NCBI RefSeq assembly: GCF_027497195.1 | Contig: NZ_CP114905.1 | Span: forward strand, 6,955,001 to 7,019,000 | Source: Streptomyces sp. WMMC500 | GTDB taxonomy: Bacteria; Actinomycetota; Actinomycetes; Streptomycetales; Streptomycetaceae | Direction of reading: 5' to 3' | Length of the DNA: 64,000 nt | Shown here: positions 54,084 to 63,603 of the stretch, in pieces | Layout: each line of letters starts with the position of its first letter | How positions within the stretch are numbered: position 1 is the stretch's first letter | Notes under the pieces: generated by a model | Told to the model about the DNA's origin: nothing | Databases searched by the model: none | What the model saw: only the letters and a program-made list of their open reading frames with translations | Program-made: the position numbers and the translations under genes

Positions 54084-54191
54084 CCTCGACCCCCGGTGGC
54101 GGTCGACGGGGGCATCGGCGCGTGGTTTCCACCCGAAGGGGTTCGGCGACGCCACGTCCCCGCAGACGGGCCGCGCCTGAAACGTCCACGA

Positions 54192-54214
54192 CCCCGCGTC
54201 AGCGGACCGCGGGG
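54192..54214 (-). terminator. hairpin after the glnA2-like gene
   Basis: CCCCGCG (54192-54198) and CGCGGGG (54208-54214) form a perfect 7-bp GC-only stem with a 9-base loop, 44 bases beyond the stop codon of the leftward glutamine synthetase-like gene. Confidence 0.55.
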
Positions 54215-54258
54215 CCGATGCGTCGTCCCACCGGGGACGATCACCCTGACCCCTGCGG

Positions 54259-55620
54259 CTACAGCACCGGGAGGCTCTTGCGCAGCTCGAAGGCCGTGAC
54301 CTCCGAGCGGTACTCCTCCCACTCCTGCTTCTTGTTGCGCAGGAAGAAGTCGAAGACGTGCTCGCCGAGCGTCTCCGCGCAGATCTCGCTGCGCTCCATC
54401 AGCCCGATCGCCTCGCCGAGGTTCTGCGGCAGCGGCTCGATGCCCATCGCGCGACGCTCCGCGTCCGTCAGCGCCCACACGTCGTCCTCGGCGCCCGGCG
54501 GCAGCTCGTAGCTCTCCTCGATGCCCTTCAGGCCCGCGGCCAGGAGCATCGCGTACGCCAGGTAGGGGTTGCAGCCGGAGTCGAGGGAGCGGACCTCGAT
54601 GCGGGTGGAGCCCGTCTTGCCCGGCTTGTAGAGGGGGACGCGGACGAGCGCGGAGCGGTTGTTGTGGCCCCAGCAGATGTACGACGGCGCCTCACCGCCC
54701 GCCCCCGCGGTGCGCTGCGAGCCGCCCCAGATGCGCTTGTACGAGTTCACCCACTGGTTCGTCACCGCGGACACCTCCGCGGCGTGCCGCAGCAGCCCGG
54801 CGATGAAGGAGCGGCCGACCTTCGAGAGCTGGAACTCCGAGCCCGACTCGTGGAAGGCGTTGCGGTCGCCCTCGAAAAGTGACAGGTGCGTGTGCATCCC
54901 GGAGCCCGGGTACTCCGAGAACGGCTTGGGCATGAACGTCGCCTGCACGCCCTGCTCCAGCGCCACCTGCTTCATGATCAGCCGGAAGGTCATGATGTTG
55001 TCTGCGGTGGCCAGCGCGTCCGCGTAGCGCAGGTCGATCTCCTGCTGTCCGGGCGCGCCCTCGTGGTGCGAGAACTCGACCGAGATGCCCATCGACTCCA
55101 GCATCGTGATCGCCTGCCGGCGGAAGTCCATGCCGATGTTCTGCGGGGTGTGGTCGAAGTAGCCCGAGTTGTCCGCGGGCACCGGGCGGCTGCCGTCGAC
55201 CGGCTTCTCGTTCAGGAGGAAGAACTCGATCTCGGGGTGGGTGTAGAAGGTGAAGCCCAGGTCGGAGGTCTTGGCGAGGATCCGCTTCAGCACGTACCGC
55301 GGATCGGCGAAGGACGGCGAGCCGCCGGGCATGAGGATGTCGCAGAACATCCGCGCCGTGCCGGGGGTCTCCGCTCGCCAGGGCAGCACCTGGAAGGTGG
55401 CGGGGTCGGGCTTGGCGAGCATGTCGGACTCGTGCACCCGGGCGAAGCCCTCGATGGCGGAGCCGTCGAAGCCGATGCCCTCGTCGAACGCCTGCTCAAG
55501 CTCGGCGGGGGCGACGGCGACGGACTTCAGGAAGCCCAGCACGTCGGTGAACCACAGCCGCACGAACCGGATGTCGCGCTCCTCCAGGGTCCGGAGCACG
55601 AACTCCTGCTGCTTCTCCAT
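54259..55620 (-). CDS. glnA2: glutamine synthetase-like ligase (GlnA2 type)
   Basis: 453 aa, GS type I fold. The substrate motif DGSAIEGFARVHESDM, catalytic metal-site residues in HPEIEFFLL, GSGMHTHLSLF (usual GS: GSGMHxHxS) and RIEVRSLDSGCNPYLAYAMLLAAG are present. The Tyr of the adenylylation loop is replaced: the segment reads EDDVWALTDAER with Trp at residue 382, so it should not be adenylylated by GlnE. Position next to glnE matches the glnA2 of Streptomyces coelicolor and Mycobacterium. The S. coelicolor GlnA2 has been described as a gamma-glutamylpolyamine synthetase rather than a true glutamine synthetase. ATG at 55620 follows GCGAGG. Confidence 0.93.
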   Translation of the reverse strand: MEKQQEFVLRTLEERDIRFVRLWFTDVLGFLKSVAVAPAELEQAFDEGIGFDGSAIEGFARVHESDMLAKPDPATFQVLPWRAETPGTARMFCDILMPGGSPSFADPRYVLKRILAKTSDLGFTFYTHPEIEFFLLNEKPVDGSRPVPADNSGYFDHTPQNIGMDFRRQAITMLESMGISVEFSHHEGAPGQQEIDLRYADALATADNIMTFRLIMKQVALEQGVQATFMPKPFSEYPGSGMHTHLSLFEGDRNAFHESGSEFQLSKVGRSFIAGLLRHAAEVSAVTNQWVNSYKRIWGGSQRTAGAGGEAPSYICWGHNNRSALVRVPLYKPGKTGSTRIEVRSLDSGCNPYLAYAMLLAAGLKGIEESYELPPGAEDDVWALTDAERRAMGIEPLPQNLGEAIGLMERSEICAETLGEHVFDFFLRNKKQEWEEYRSEVTAFELRKSLPVL

Positions 55621-55993
55621 GGTCCACATCCTCGCAGGTGACTCGGTGGCGCGGGCGCGAGCCCTCAGTATCACGGTAGGGAGTTTCCGCCGCGTTTCGC
55701 ACCCCGCGGGTGCAGGTGCGTGCGGCGGGGCGGGTGTGGCTGGGGGTACGGGTGTGAGCCGGGGGGTGTGACGTGGGGGGCGCGTGGTCACGTGCGTTGC
55801 GGCGGCGGGGCTGGTGGGGCCGGGTACGGGGCCGATCAGGTGCGGCGTGCGTGGGGCGGGAGTGGTGTGGCTGCGGGGCGGGGGTGTGGCGTGGGGGTGG
55901 GGTCGCGTGTGCTGCTGCGGCGGGGCGGTGGGGGGCTGTGGTCGGTTCCGCGTGCGTGCGGTGGCGCCGTCCGTGGGTTTCCGCGGGGCCGGG
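55621..55993. other. G-rich intergenic stretch
   Basis: About 300 bases (55680-55985) have a very strong G-over-C excess on the + strand, with runs of 4-6 G separated by T-rich dinucleotides (GTG, TGG). Several groups of G runs could form G-quadruplexes. No gene is supportable. It includes the promoter region of the glnA2-like gene on the minus strand near 55621-55680. Confidence 0.55.
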
Positions 55994-58177
55994 CTACGAC
56001 AGGGGGCGCAGTGTCGTGCCGTCCGGCAGGGTCGCGCTCAGGTCCGCGCGGGCGCCGCGTTCCGCCGCCGTGGCCAGGAACCGGCCGTCCGCCGCGCCGC
56101 TCACGCCGCCGGAGGCGGTGACCGAGGCGACGTCGCGGCTGCCCGCCGCCAGCACGTACCACCTGCCGGAGCGCGCCTTCCACAGCACACCCGCCAGCGC
56201 GTGCGGCGCCCGTACGCCGCACGCCGTGGTGTCCCGCGCGCGGGCCGCCACCGCGCCCTGCTGCCCCGGGTCGGTCGCCGGCGGCTGGAACTGCGCCAGG
56301 GCCACCCCGCCCGCGCCGCGCCAGGTCTCCGCGCGGGTGCACACCCACGCGGCGGTGCCGCCCGCCTCGGGTAGCGGCTGGCCGGCGAACGTCCAGGAGT
56401 TCACGGACCGTACGCCGTGGGCGCGGAGCTCGGCGAGGTGGCACGCGGTACGGGCCCAGCGGTCGCGGGCCGCGGCCCCGGCGACGTCGGTGGCGGCGGC
56501 CGGGGAGCCGTACGTCAGCCTGGCCGGCACCAGCTCGCCGAGGTCGGTCGTGAGCTGGGCGGGGGCGCCGGTGCCGGCGGAGGGCCGGGTGCGCAGTTCC
56601 AGGGCCGGCCAGGTGGTGCAGGGGCGGCCGGCGGTGTCCGGGTCGTCGGAGGGCGCGCGGGCGCTGGATTCCGCGGGGGTGTCCGAGGGGGCGGTGGTGG
56701 GGAGCGGAGGGCTCGGGACGGGGTCGGTGACGCCGTCCGTGTCACGGCCGACCCGCCGCGGCTCCGCCGCCGGGTCGAGCAGCTCGCGCAGCGAGACGCC
56801 GGAGACCCACGGGGCGGTCAGATAGCGGACGTCGCCGTCCGTGCGGCCGACGACGACGGCCAGCGCGCTCGTCGCGTCCGCCGCGTCGGCGCGGGCGAAG
56901 TCCAGCACCGCGGCGTGCGGTTCGCCCGGCACCTCCGCATATCGCGCCAGCCGCAGGCCGTCGTGGAAGAGGACGACGGTGGCCCGGTCCACGTCCCCCG
57001 CGTACAGCAGCCGCGGCGGTCCCGCGGGCGGCCCGGCGGCGGTGCCGGGCGCCGCCGAGACCCGTACGGACGCGCCCGGCCGGGCCCAGACGGCCAGCGC
57101 CCGGCGCAGCAGCGCGGCGTCGCCGGTACGGGCGCCGCGGGCCGGCCAGGCGGCGAAGTCGGGGCGGCCGGTGCGCCGCCAGTCGTCGCGGCCGGCGACG
57201 GCGAGCCGCGCCGGGTCGAGCGCCTGCTCGGCGAAGGCGTTGCGGGCGTACGGGGCCGCCGCCGCGTCGTCCGCACCGCCCCCGGTGCCGGGGACGCCGA
57301 GCAGGGCCACCACGGCGACGACGGCCGCCGCGGCGGCGAGCGCGGCGCGGGTGTGCTGGCGGCGCCGCAGCAGGTCGGTGGGGCGGGCCTGCAGTGAGCA
57401 GGGGTCGAACTCCGGGGAGTGCAGCAGCCGCCGCTCCGCGCTGCCGGGCGGCTCGGCGACGCCGTCGGCGGCGGCGAGCGCGGCCCCGGGGTCCTCGGCA
57501 CCGGCCGCCGCGAGGAGCCGGCACACGTCGGGGTCCGGCAGCGCTTCGAGGCCGCGCAGCACGTACGCGGCCCGGGCCGGCGCGGGGAGCGCCGCGAGGG
57601 CGCGGTCGAGGGCCAGTTCGTCGGCGCCGCCCGGGCGCGGGTGGAGCCGCAGCCCCCAGAGCCGCGGCAGGGGGCTGGGCAGCCCGCCGGCCCGCGGCAG
57701 GCCCAGCGGGCGCCGGGGCCGCCCGGCGTCGAGGGCGGCCCGTACGATCCGCAACCGCACGTAGGCGTACCCGGCCCCGCCGTCGCCCCCGTGCCACCAG
57801 GCCGCGCCCCCGGCCCCGAGCCCGTCCCCGGACCCGTCCCCGAGCACGTCGAGCCCTCCCGCGCCCCCGTCCGCCCGCTGTCCCGGCACCGCGCCCGCGG
57901 GCACTCCACCGCCCGCCCCGCCGCCCGCCCCGCCGTCCGGTGCCCCCGGCGCGGTGCGGCCCCGCGGCAGCGAGCGCTGCACCAGGCCGTGCGCCGTCAG
58001 CACCCGCCTGCCGCGGTCCTGTTCGGCCGGCAGCAGCAGGTACGCCAGTCGGGTCAGGTGCGCGTAGTGCTCGACGACGGCGGCCTCGGCCTCTTCGACG
58101 TCGACGGGTGAGGAGACGGTGTCCGCGGGCGGTGGCGGCTTCGCGGCCCCCCGGGCGGTGACGGCCTGCTGATCCAC
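55994..58177 (-). CDS. sigma-factor-like N-terminus fused to a membrane and extracytoplasmic domain
   Basis: 727 aa. Residues 25-75 resemble sigma region 2 (VVEHYAHLTRLAYLLLP) and 185-235 resemble region 4 (LDRALAALPAPARAAYVLRGLEALP...VCRLLAAAGA). Between them is a 55-residue Gly-rich insertion. One membrane helix lies at about 277-296. A large extracytoplasmic part follows, with propeller-like or beta-rich repeats and several cysteines (TAWVCTRAETWRG, ACGVRAPHALAG). DNA-binding residues are poorly kept, so it is probably not an active sigma factor but a membrane-tethered relative. The true function is unknown. It is alone in its operon. Confidence 0.7.
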   Translation of the reverse strand: MDQQAVTARGAAKPPPPADTVSSPVDVEEAEAAVVEHYAHLTRLAYLLLPAEQDRGRRVLTAHGLVQRSLPRGRTAPGAPDGGAGGGAGGGVPAGAVPGQRADGGAGGLDVLGDGSGDGLGAGGAAWWHGGDGGAGYAYVRLRIVRAALDAGRPRRPLGLPRAGGLPSPLPRLWGLRLHPRPGGADELALDRALAALPAPARAAYVLRGLEALPDPDVCRLLAAAGAEDPGAALAAADGVAEPPGSAERRLLHSPEFDPCSLQARPTDLLRRRQHTRAALAAAAAVVAVVALLGVPGTGGGADDAAAAPYARNAFAEQALDPARLAVAGRDDWRRTGRPDFAAWPARGARTGDAALLRRALAVWARPGASVRVSAAPGTAAGPPAGPPRLLYAGDVDRATVVLFHDGLRLARYAEVPGEPHAAVLDFARADAADATSALAVVVGRTDGDVRYLTAPWVSGVSLRELLDPAAEPRRVGRDTDGVTDPVPSPPLPTTAPSDTPAESSARAPSDDPDTAGRPCTTWPALELRTRPSAGTGAPAQLTTDLGELVPARLTYGSPAAATDVAGAAARDRWARTACHLAELRAHGVRSVNSWTFAGQPLPEAGGTAAWVCTRAETWRGAGGVALAQFQPPATDPGQQGAVAARARDTTACGVRAPHALAGVLWKARSGRWYVLAAGSRDVASVTASGGVSGAADGRFLATAAERGARADLSATLPDGTTLRPLS

Positions 58178-58242
58178 GCTGGGTTAAACGAGTGAATCCT
58201 CGGATGGTCACCCCGGCCGGGGCCCGGCCCGCCCCCGTCACC

Positions 58243-61200
58243 TCACGCGCTCGTCCAGCCGCTGAACTCCACCGTCCCCCGCACCCCCGCCGCCGCCGAC
58301 ATGAACGGCCCCGCGTCCTGCGCCCCCGCCGTCCCCGGCACCGTCACCGTCGCGACCGTGCGCCACATCGCCCCGCCGTCCGTGGAGAACGCGCCCGTGA
58401 ACGCGTCGCCCGCCCGCGTCAGCCGCAGCGTGACCGGCGCCGTGACGTCCGTGACGCGGCGGTACGTGTCCAGCGTGCCGTCGCCGTTCGAGTCGTACGA
58501 CAGCACCACGCCGTTGGCCGGTGTCACCGCCAGGTTGAGGAACCCGGCCGCGCCCGCCGTCCGCAGGTCGTTGCGGGCGACGATGCCGGCCCGCGCCCAC
58601 GGGCCCGTCGGCGCCTGGGCGTCGACCGTCAGCGTCACCGCGCCGCCGGAGGCCAGCGCCCCCGGCCGGAAGACGGCGCCGAACTCGGCGGTCGCCTTCC
58701 ACATGTCCGCCCCGCCGCCGTCGATCGCCCAGCGGTCGCCGAGCTGCCCGAAGACGGCGGCGTTCGTCGTGACGGTGGCGACGCTGTCGTCCAGCGGCCC
58801 GGCGACGAACAGCGTCCCGGGCGTGTGCACCGTCACCGGGTCCTGCCCCGCCATCCCGTACGCCGTGCGCACCTCGTACCCCAGCGGCGTCAGCGGCTCC
58901 GCGGGCGGCCCGGCGGGCGCCCGTACCTCCCACGCGAACTCCGCCCGCCCCGCCGCCGGCACCGGCGGCAGGGTCGCCGCGCCCGGCGGCGCGGCGTCGA
59001 GGCCGGTCAGCTCCAGCTCCACGGCGCCCGTGGCGGCCAGCCCGCACATGTTGCGGAAGGCGGCGGTCAGCCGCCCCGTCCCGCCCGGCGCCAGGGCGGG
59101 GGGATCCGCGACGGCGGTCACGACACCCTGGTACGGCGCGGTGGCCAGCACGTCGTGGACGCGCCGCGCGACGGCGTGCGCGTCGCCGGAGGGCCGTTCG
59201 GGGTAGGGGTTCCGCTGCCGCGTCCAGGGCTCCTCGACCGCGTACCAGTCGAAGGGCCCGGGCTCCCGCCCCGCGGCCAGCGCGTCCTGGAGCTCCTCCA
59301 GGTACGCGCGCCAGCGCGGCGCGTGGAAGTCGCGGATCAGCCCGGACCAGTCGCGGTTCGCGTAGTCCGCGAGGTGCCCGCCGTCGGCGGTGGGGCGGTC
59401 GGCCCAGGTGGTGACGAGGACCCGCGCGGTGCGCTCCAGCAGCGCGGCCTCCGCGTCGTCGGCGGCCGTCCGGCGGGCGTCGGCGAGCCACGGGCCGAGG
59501 AGGAACGCGCGGTGCGCGCCGGTGGTCTCGTCGCTGAGCGCCATCAGCTTCAGCCACAGGTCGGACAGCGTACGGAACGCGGTCTCGTCCTTCCGCCCGT
59601 ACGCCGCCCTGAGCTGCGGCAGCAGCACCCGCGACCGGCTGGCGAGCGCCTGCCGTGCGAGGTCGACGAGGTCGTGGCGGTACGCGTCCGAGGCGCGCAG
59701 CGCCGGGGCGACGCCCAGCAGCGCGCCGAACGCCCTGTCGAACTCGGCGAGGTCGAAGGCGGGCGTCTTGGTCGCGTAGTACGCGCCCGAGCGGGCGTCC
59801 AGCGACGGGCGGGCGGCGAAGAGCGAGTCGTGCGGGCGGCCGTCGGCGCTGGAGATCGCGTACGCCGTCTCGCGCAGCGCCGCGAACGCCGCGCGCGCCG
59901 CCGGGTCCTCGCCCCCGTAGCGCACGGCGGCGTACTCCTCGAACCACGCCTCGCGGTTCACCGGCTCCGCGCGCCACGCCAGTTCGGTGAAGAGCTCCAG
60001 CGCCGCCGGGTCGCGCTCGGCGGCCTCCGGCATGTACGCGGTGCCGACGCAGGCGCTGCCCGGCTTGTCCCGCCAGGAGGCGAACCGCTCGGCCCACATG
60101 TGGGTCTTGGCGCCGATCGTGGTGCGCCCGCCGAAGTTGGGGATGGTGCCGAAGGCGTAGGGCACGCCGCCCCAGTCCGCCTCGCGGTCGGTGACCCGCT
60201 CCAGGTCGGACAGGCCGTCGACGACGAGCATCCGCTCGGGGTGGGCGAGGCCGTCGAGCAGGTCGCGCCGCGGGTTCTCCTGCCAGCCGAGGATGACCCA
60301 CGTCGCGCCGGGGCGGGCGGTCTGCAGCGCGGTCTCGACGGCGCGCGCGGCCTCCGGCACGGGGACGTCGCCGGGGTCGCCGCCCTCGTGCAGCAGGTCC
60401 ATCTTCAGGTGCGCCACGGGCCCGAACAGCGCTTCCTGGTGGCGGTAGTACGCGGCGGCGACGTCGCGGAAGACCTCGGTGCGCGGGTCCAGCCAGTCGG
60501 GGCGGGGCAGGCCCGCCCAGGTGCCCTGGGGGATGGTGCGGCCGAGGGGGTGGCGGTCGGTGAAGCCGTCGGGGACGGTGCCGAAGTAGCCGGGCAGGAC
60601 GGGGGAGATGCCCAGCTCGCGCATGCGGCCGACGATGCGGCGGCCGAGTGCGGTGCGCTCGGCCAGCAGCGCGGGGCTCACGGGGCCGCCGTAGCCGCTC
60701 ATGTTCTGCAGCAGCCACCACGGCTGGTGGCTGGGGGCGGGCAGCCAGGCGCGGGCCTCGGCGTCGGTGTAGCCGAACTCCGTCAGCAGCCGGTGGTAGA
60801 CGGCCTCGGTGCCGGGGGTGACGAGCACCTGGTTGCAGCCGTGCAGGGCGAGCACGTCGAGGAACCGCTCCCAGCGCGGCCAGTCGTGGTACGGGCCGGT
60901 GTAGCCGTCGTGCGTGTCGTTGAGCGCGAAGCGGGCCGGGACGGTGGCGCGGCGCTCCACCGGCGCCGCGGGCGCCGGCAGGCGGCGCGGGAGCCGGGTC
61001 TGGCTGCCGGACCAGGAGACGACGGCGCGGCAGGTGTACTTCAGATACCAGTGCACGCCGGTGAGCAGCACCGCGGGGCTGGTGCCGCCGACCTCGATCC
61101 GGCCGGGCCGGCCGCTGACGGTGAACCGCTCGTCGCCGTCGAGGGCGGTGAGCACGAACTGCGGGGCGTGGTCGGGCAGCAGCCGCTCCAGCGCCTCGCT

Positions 61201-61350
61201 CGCCGCCGTCACGTCGAACCCCCTGCCCGCTGCCGCGTCCGCCGTGGTGCCGTCTCCGGCCGTCACGCTACGGGCGTGCGCCTGCCCGCCGACGAGTGCC
61301 GCGCCCGCGCCGAGCGCGCCGGCCGTGCCCAGGATCGTGCGTCGCGTCAT
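58243..61350 (-). CDS. alpha-N-acetylglucosaminidase, GH89, Tat-secreted
   Basis: About 1035 aa. The Tat signal is TRRTILGTAGALGAGAALVGGQAHA. The NAGLU (GH89) catalytic region is recognisable by WRRWERFLDVLALHGCNQVLV-type sequence (here WPRWERFLDVLALHGCNQVLV), WWLLQNMSGYGGPV, the acid/base glutamate region LKMDLLHEGGDPG and the nucleophile region LGWQENPRRD. The C-terminal about 200 residues form a beta-sandwich resembling a concanavalin-like carbohydrate-binding domain (WTRAGIVARNDLR-type, VTLRLTRAGDAFTGAFSTDG). It releases terminal alpha-linked GlcNAc. Starts at 61350 and 61359 are both possible. Confidence 0.93.
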   Translation of the reverse strand: MTRRTILGTAGALGAGAALVGGQAHARSVTAGDGTTADAAAGRGFDVTAASEALERLLPDHAPQFVLTALDGDERFTVSGRPGRIEVGGTSPAVLLTGVHWYLKYTCRAVVSWSGSQTRLPRRLPAPAAPVERRATVPARFALNDTHDGYTGPYHDWPRWERFLDVLALHGCNQVLVTPGTEAVYHRLLTEFGYTDAEARAWLPAPSHQPWWLLQNMSGYGGPVSPALLAERTALGRRIVGRMRELGISPVLPGYFGTVPDGFTDRHPLGRTIPQGTWAGLPRPDWLDPRTEVFRDVAAAYYRHQEALFGPVAHLKMDLLHEGGDPGDVPVPEAARAVETALQTARPGATWVILGWQENPRRDLLDGLAHPERMLVVDGLSDLERVTDREADWGGVPYAFGTIPNFGGRTTIGAKTHMWAERFASWRDKPGSACVGTAYMPEAAERDPAALELFTELAWRAEPVNREAWFEEYAAVRYGGEDPAARAAFAALRETAYAISSADGRPHDSLFAARPSLDARSGAYYATKTPAFDLAEFDRAFGALLGVAPALRASDAYRHDLVDLARQALASRSRVLLPQLRAAYGRKDETAFRTLSDLWLKLMALSDETTGAHRAFLLGPWLADARRTAADDAEAALLERTARVLVTTWADRPTADGGHLADYANRDWSGLIRDFHAPRWRAYLEELQDALAAGREPGPFDWYAVEEPWTRQRNPYPERPSGDAHAVARRVHDVLATAPYQGVVTAVADPPALAPGGTGRLTAAFRNMCGLAATGAVELELTGLDAAPPGAATLPPVPAAGRAEFAWEVRAPAGPPAEPLTPLGYEVRTAYGMAGQDPVTVHTPGTLFVAGPLDDSVATVTTNAAVFGQLGDRWAIDGGGADMWKATAEFGAVFRPGALASGGAVTLTVDAQAPTGPWARAGIVARNDLRTAGAAGFLNLAVTPANGVVLSYDSNGDGTLDTYRRVTDVTAPVTLRLTRAGDAFTGAFSTDGGAMWRTVATVTVPGTAGAQDAGPFMSAAAGVRGTVEFSGWTSA

Positions 61351-61426
61351 GTCCGTCATCAGCGGACCGTAGCCACGCGCGGGGGGAGGGGGCAACGGAG
61401 GGAAACGGGTGAAAAGTGACCCTCCG

Positions 61427-62077
61427 TCAGCCGCGGTCCAGGTACGCCAGCACCGCCAGCACCCGGCGGTTGTCGTCGTCCGACGGCGGCAGCCCCAGCT
61501 TGCCGAAGATGTTCGACGTGTGCTTGGCCACCGCCCGCTCCGTGACCACCAGCCGCTCCGCGATGGCCGCGTTGGACCGCCCCTGCGCCATCAGCTCCAT
61601 CACCTCGCGCTCCCGCGGCGTCAGCGTGTTCACCGGCTGGTCCTGCGCCGCCCGCCGGCTCAGCAACTGCGAGATCACCTGCGGGTCCATCGCCGTACCG
61701 CCGCCCGCCACGCGCCGTACCGCGTCGATGAACTGGTCGGCGTCGAACACCCGGTCCTTGAGGAGATAGCCCACCCCGCCCCGTTCGTCGGCCAGCAACT
61801 CGCGCGCGTACAACTGCTCCACGTGCTGCGAGAGCACCAGCACCGGCAGCCCCGGCCGCTTCGCCCGCGCCTCCAGCGCGCACTGCAGTCCCTCGTCCGA
61901 GAACGACGGCGGCAGCCGGACGTCGACCACCGCGACGTCCGGCTCCAGCTCGTCCAGCGCCCGCGCCAGCTCCGGGCCGTTGTCCACCGCGGCCAGGATC
62001 TCGAAGTCATACGCCTCGAGCATGCGGACGAGACCGTCCCTCAGAAGGAAGAGGTCTTCGGCGATGACAGCGCGCAC
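61427..62077 (-). CDS. NarL/LuxR-family response regulator
   Basis: 216 aa. The receiver domain has the acidic pocket in VIAEDLFLLRDG and the phosphorylated aspartate D52 in VAVVDVRLPP. The conserved Lys is in GVGYLLKDRV. The LuxR-type HTH reads LTPREREVMELMAQGRSNAAIAERLVVTERAVAKHTSNIFGKLGL. The GTG at 62077 follows GGAGATTCC. It overlaps the upstream histidine kinase gene by 37 bases, so both are made from one message as a two-component pair. The regulated genes are not evident; GH89 or glnII next door are possible. Confidence 0.96.
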   Translation of the reverse strand: MRAVIAEDLFLLRDGLVRMLEAYDFEILAAVDNGPELARALDELEPDVAVVDVRLPPSFSDEGLQCALEARAKRPGLPVLVLSQHVEQLYARELLADERGGVGYLLKDRVFDADQFIDAVRRVAGGGTAMDPQVISQLLSRRAAQDQPVNTLTPREREVMELMAQGRSNAAIAERLVVTERAVAKHTSNIFGKLGLPPSDDDNRRVLAVLAYLDRG

Positions 62078-63333
62078 GGAATCTCCAGGGTGACCATCGT
62101 GGGGCCGCCGACCGGGCTGTTGACGGCCAGTACGCCGTCGAATGTACCGAGCCTGCGCTCCAGCCCCGCGAGCCCGGAGCCCTTGCCCACCGCCGCGCCG
62201 CCTCGGCCGTCGTCCGTGATCGCGATCCGCAGCATGCCGTCGCGGTGCCCCATGTCCAGCCACACGCGCTGCGCCTCCGCGTGCTTGACCGCGTTCGTCA
62301 GCACCTCGCTGACCGCGAAGTACGCCGCCGACTCCACCGGCTCGGCCGCCCGCCCCGGCGGCGTGCCCAGGTCGATGTCCACCTCGACCGGCACCGGCAT
62401 GCGCAGCGCCAGCGCGCGCACCGCGTCGGCGAGCCCCCGCTCGGCCAGCACCGGCGGGTGGATGCCCCGTACCAGGTCGCGCAGCTCCGTCAGCGCCTCC
62501 GCGGACTCGCCGCGGGCCCGCGACACCAGCTCCTTCGCCTTGGCCGGATCCTTCTCGATGAGCGCCTCGATGGTGCCGAGGCTCATGCCCATGGCGACCA
62601 GCCGGGCCTGCGCGCCGTCGTGCAGGTCGCGCTCGATGCGGCGCAGCTCGGCGGCGGAGTTGTCGACGGCGTCCGAGCGGGTCTCGGTGAGCCGCGCGAC
62701 CCGCTGGGCGAGCTCGACCTCGCGCGGGGCCAGCACGCCCTTGGTCATCTGGAAGTGCAGCCCCAGCAGGCGGTGGCTGGTGAAGAGGCCGACGACGAGC
62801 AGCGCGGTGCCGAGTCCGGCGGCCATCAGCGCGGTGCTCTGCGAGGAGACGGGCACGAAGCCGTACCAGTAGGTGTGGTCGCCGCCGGAGGTGATCGGGT
62901 CCCAGACGCCGGCGGCGAGCACGTACCCCTCCAGCGGGTAGAAGGTCAGCGCGACCGTCACGACGGCGAGCACCGTGCCCGCGATCATGTCGGTGAACAG
63001 CCAGCGCACGTCGCGCCAGGTCGCCGGGTCGGTGAGCATGTGGCGGGTGCGCTGCGCCTGGCCGACGAGCCCGCCGTGCAGGTTCGGCGGCCAGGGGCGG
63101 TACGTGGCGGGGATGCGCACGTCCGACCACTGCGCGGCGAGCAGCCGGCGCAGGTTGGCCTGCATCCGCACGCCCTCCAGCACCCAGGGCGTGGTGATCA
63201 GGCCGATGCCGAGCACGGGTATCAGCACGACGGAGACGAGGGTCAGTACGAAGAGCGTGATCGAGGCCGCGGTGCACAGCACCGTCAGCGCCAGCGCCCG
63301 TGCGCCGGTGAGCGCCCAGTTCCGGAAGATCAT
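62041..63333 (-). CDS. sensor histidine kinase (HisKA_3 type)
   Basis: 430 aa. Four to five membrane helices in the N-terminal half (ARALALTVLCTAASITLFVLTLVSVVLIPVLGIGL and two further pairs) form a sensor region with short extracellular loops. The dimerisation/phosphoacceptor motif is RRIERDLHDGAQARLVAMGM with the active histidine, and the ATPase has VSEVLTNAVKHAEA (N box), ITDDGRGG and GSGLAGLERR (G boxes). This Desk/LiaS-like class pairs with NarL-type regulators, as here. The signal is not known. Confidence 0.95.
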   Translation of the reverse strand: MIFRNWALTGARALALTVLCTAASITLFVLTLVSVVLIPVLGIGLITTPWVLEGVRMQANLRRLLAAQWSDVRIPATYRPWPPNLHGGLVGQAQRTRHMLTDPATWRDVRWLFTDMIAGTVLAVVTVALTFYPLEGYVLAAGVWDPITSGGDHTYWYGFVPVSSQSTALMAAGLGTALLVVGLFTSHRLLGLHFQMTKGVLAPREVELAQRVARLTETRSDAVDNSAAELRRIERDLHDGAQARLVAMGMSLGTIEALIEKDPAKAKELVSRARGESAEALTELRDLVRGIHPPVLAERGLADAVRALALRMPVPVEVDIDLGTPPGRAAEPVESAAYFAVSEVLTNAVKHAEAQRVWLDMGHRDGMLRIAITDDGRGGAAVGKGSGLAGLERRLGTFDGVLAVNSPVGGPTMVTLEIPCALSSPKTSSF

Positions 63334-63490
63334 CTCCGTGTCCCCTCTGCTCCTGCGGGTGCCTGCCGGCTACGTGCCCGTCCCGAGTCACAGTCTGCCG
63401 CGTGGACCTGACGCGGGCACGGGGCCGTACCCCCGGGCCGGGGTGTAGCTAGCACCACCCCGTCGTACGGGAGGCGGGGGACACACCGGG

Positions 63491-63516
63491 TTTACATCCG
63501 GGCAACGGACGGGAAA
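63491..63516 (+). promoter_or_regulatory. possible GlnR site upstream of glnII
   Basis: TTTAC (63491-63495), 6 bases, GCAAC (63502-63506), then GGAAAC (63512-63517), resembles one gTnAC-n6-GaAAC half of a GlnR box, with an A-rich second element. It lies about 100 bases before glnII, which GlnR is known to control in Streptomyces. The match is partial. Confidence 0.35.
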
Positions 63517-63603
63517 CGGCGGCTTGCGAGGCTGCCGGCAGGACGACACCGCACACCGGCGGGACGACCGCGCCCGCCCGCACAGGTACGAAGGACGGCG
63601 ACC

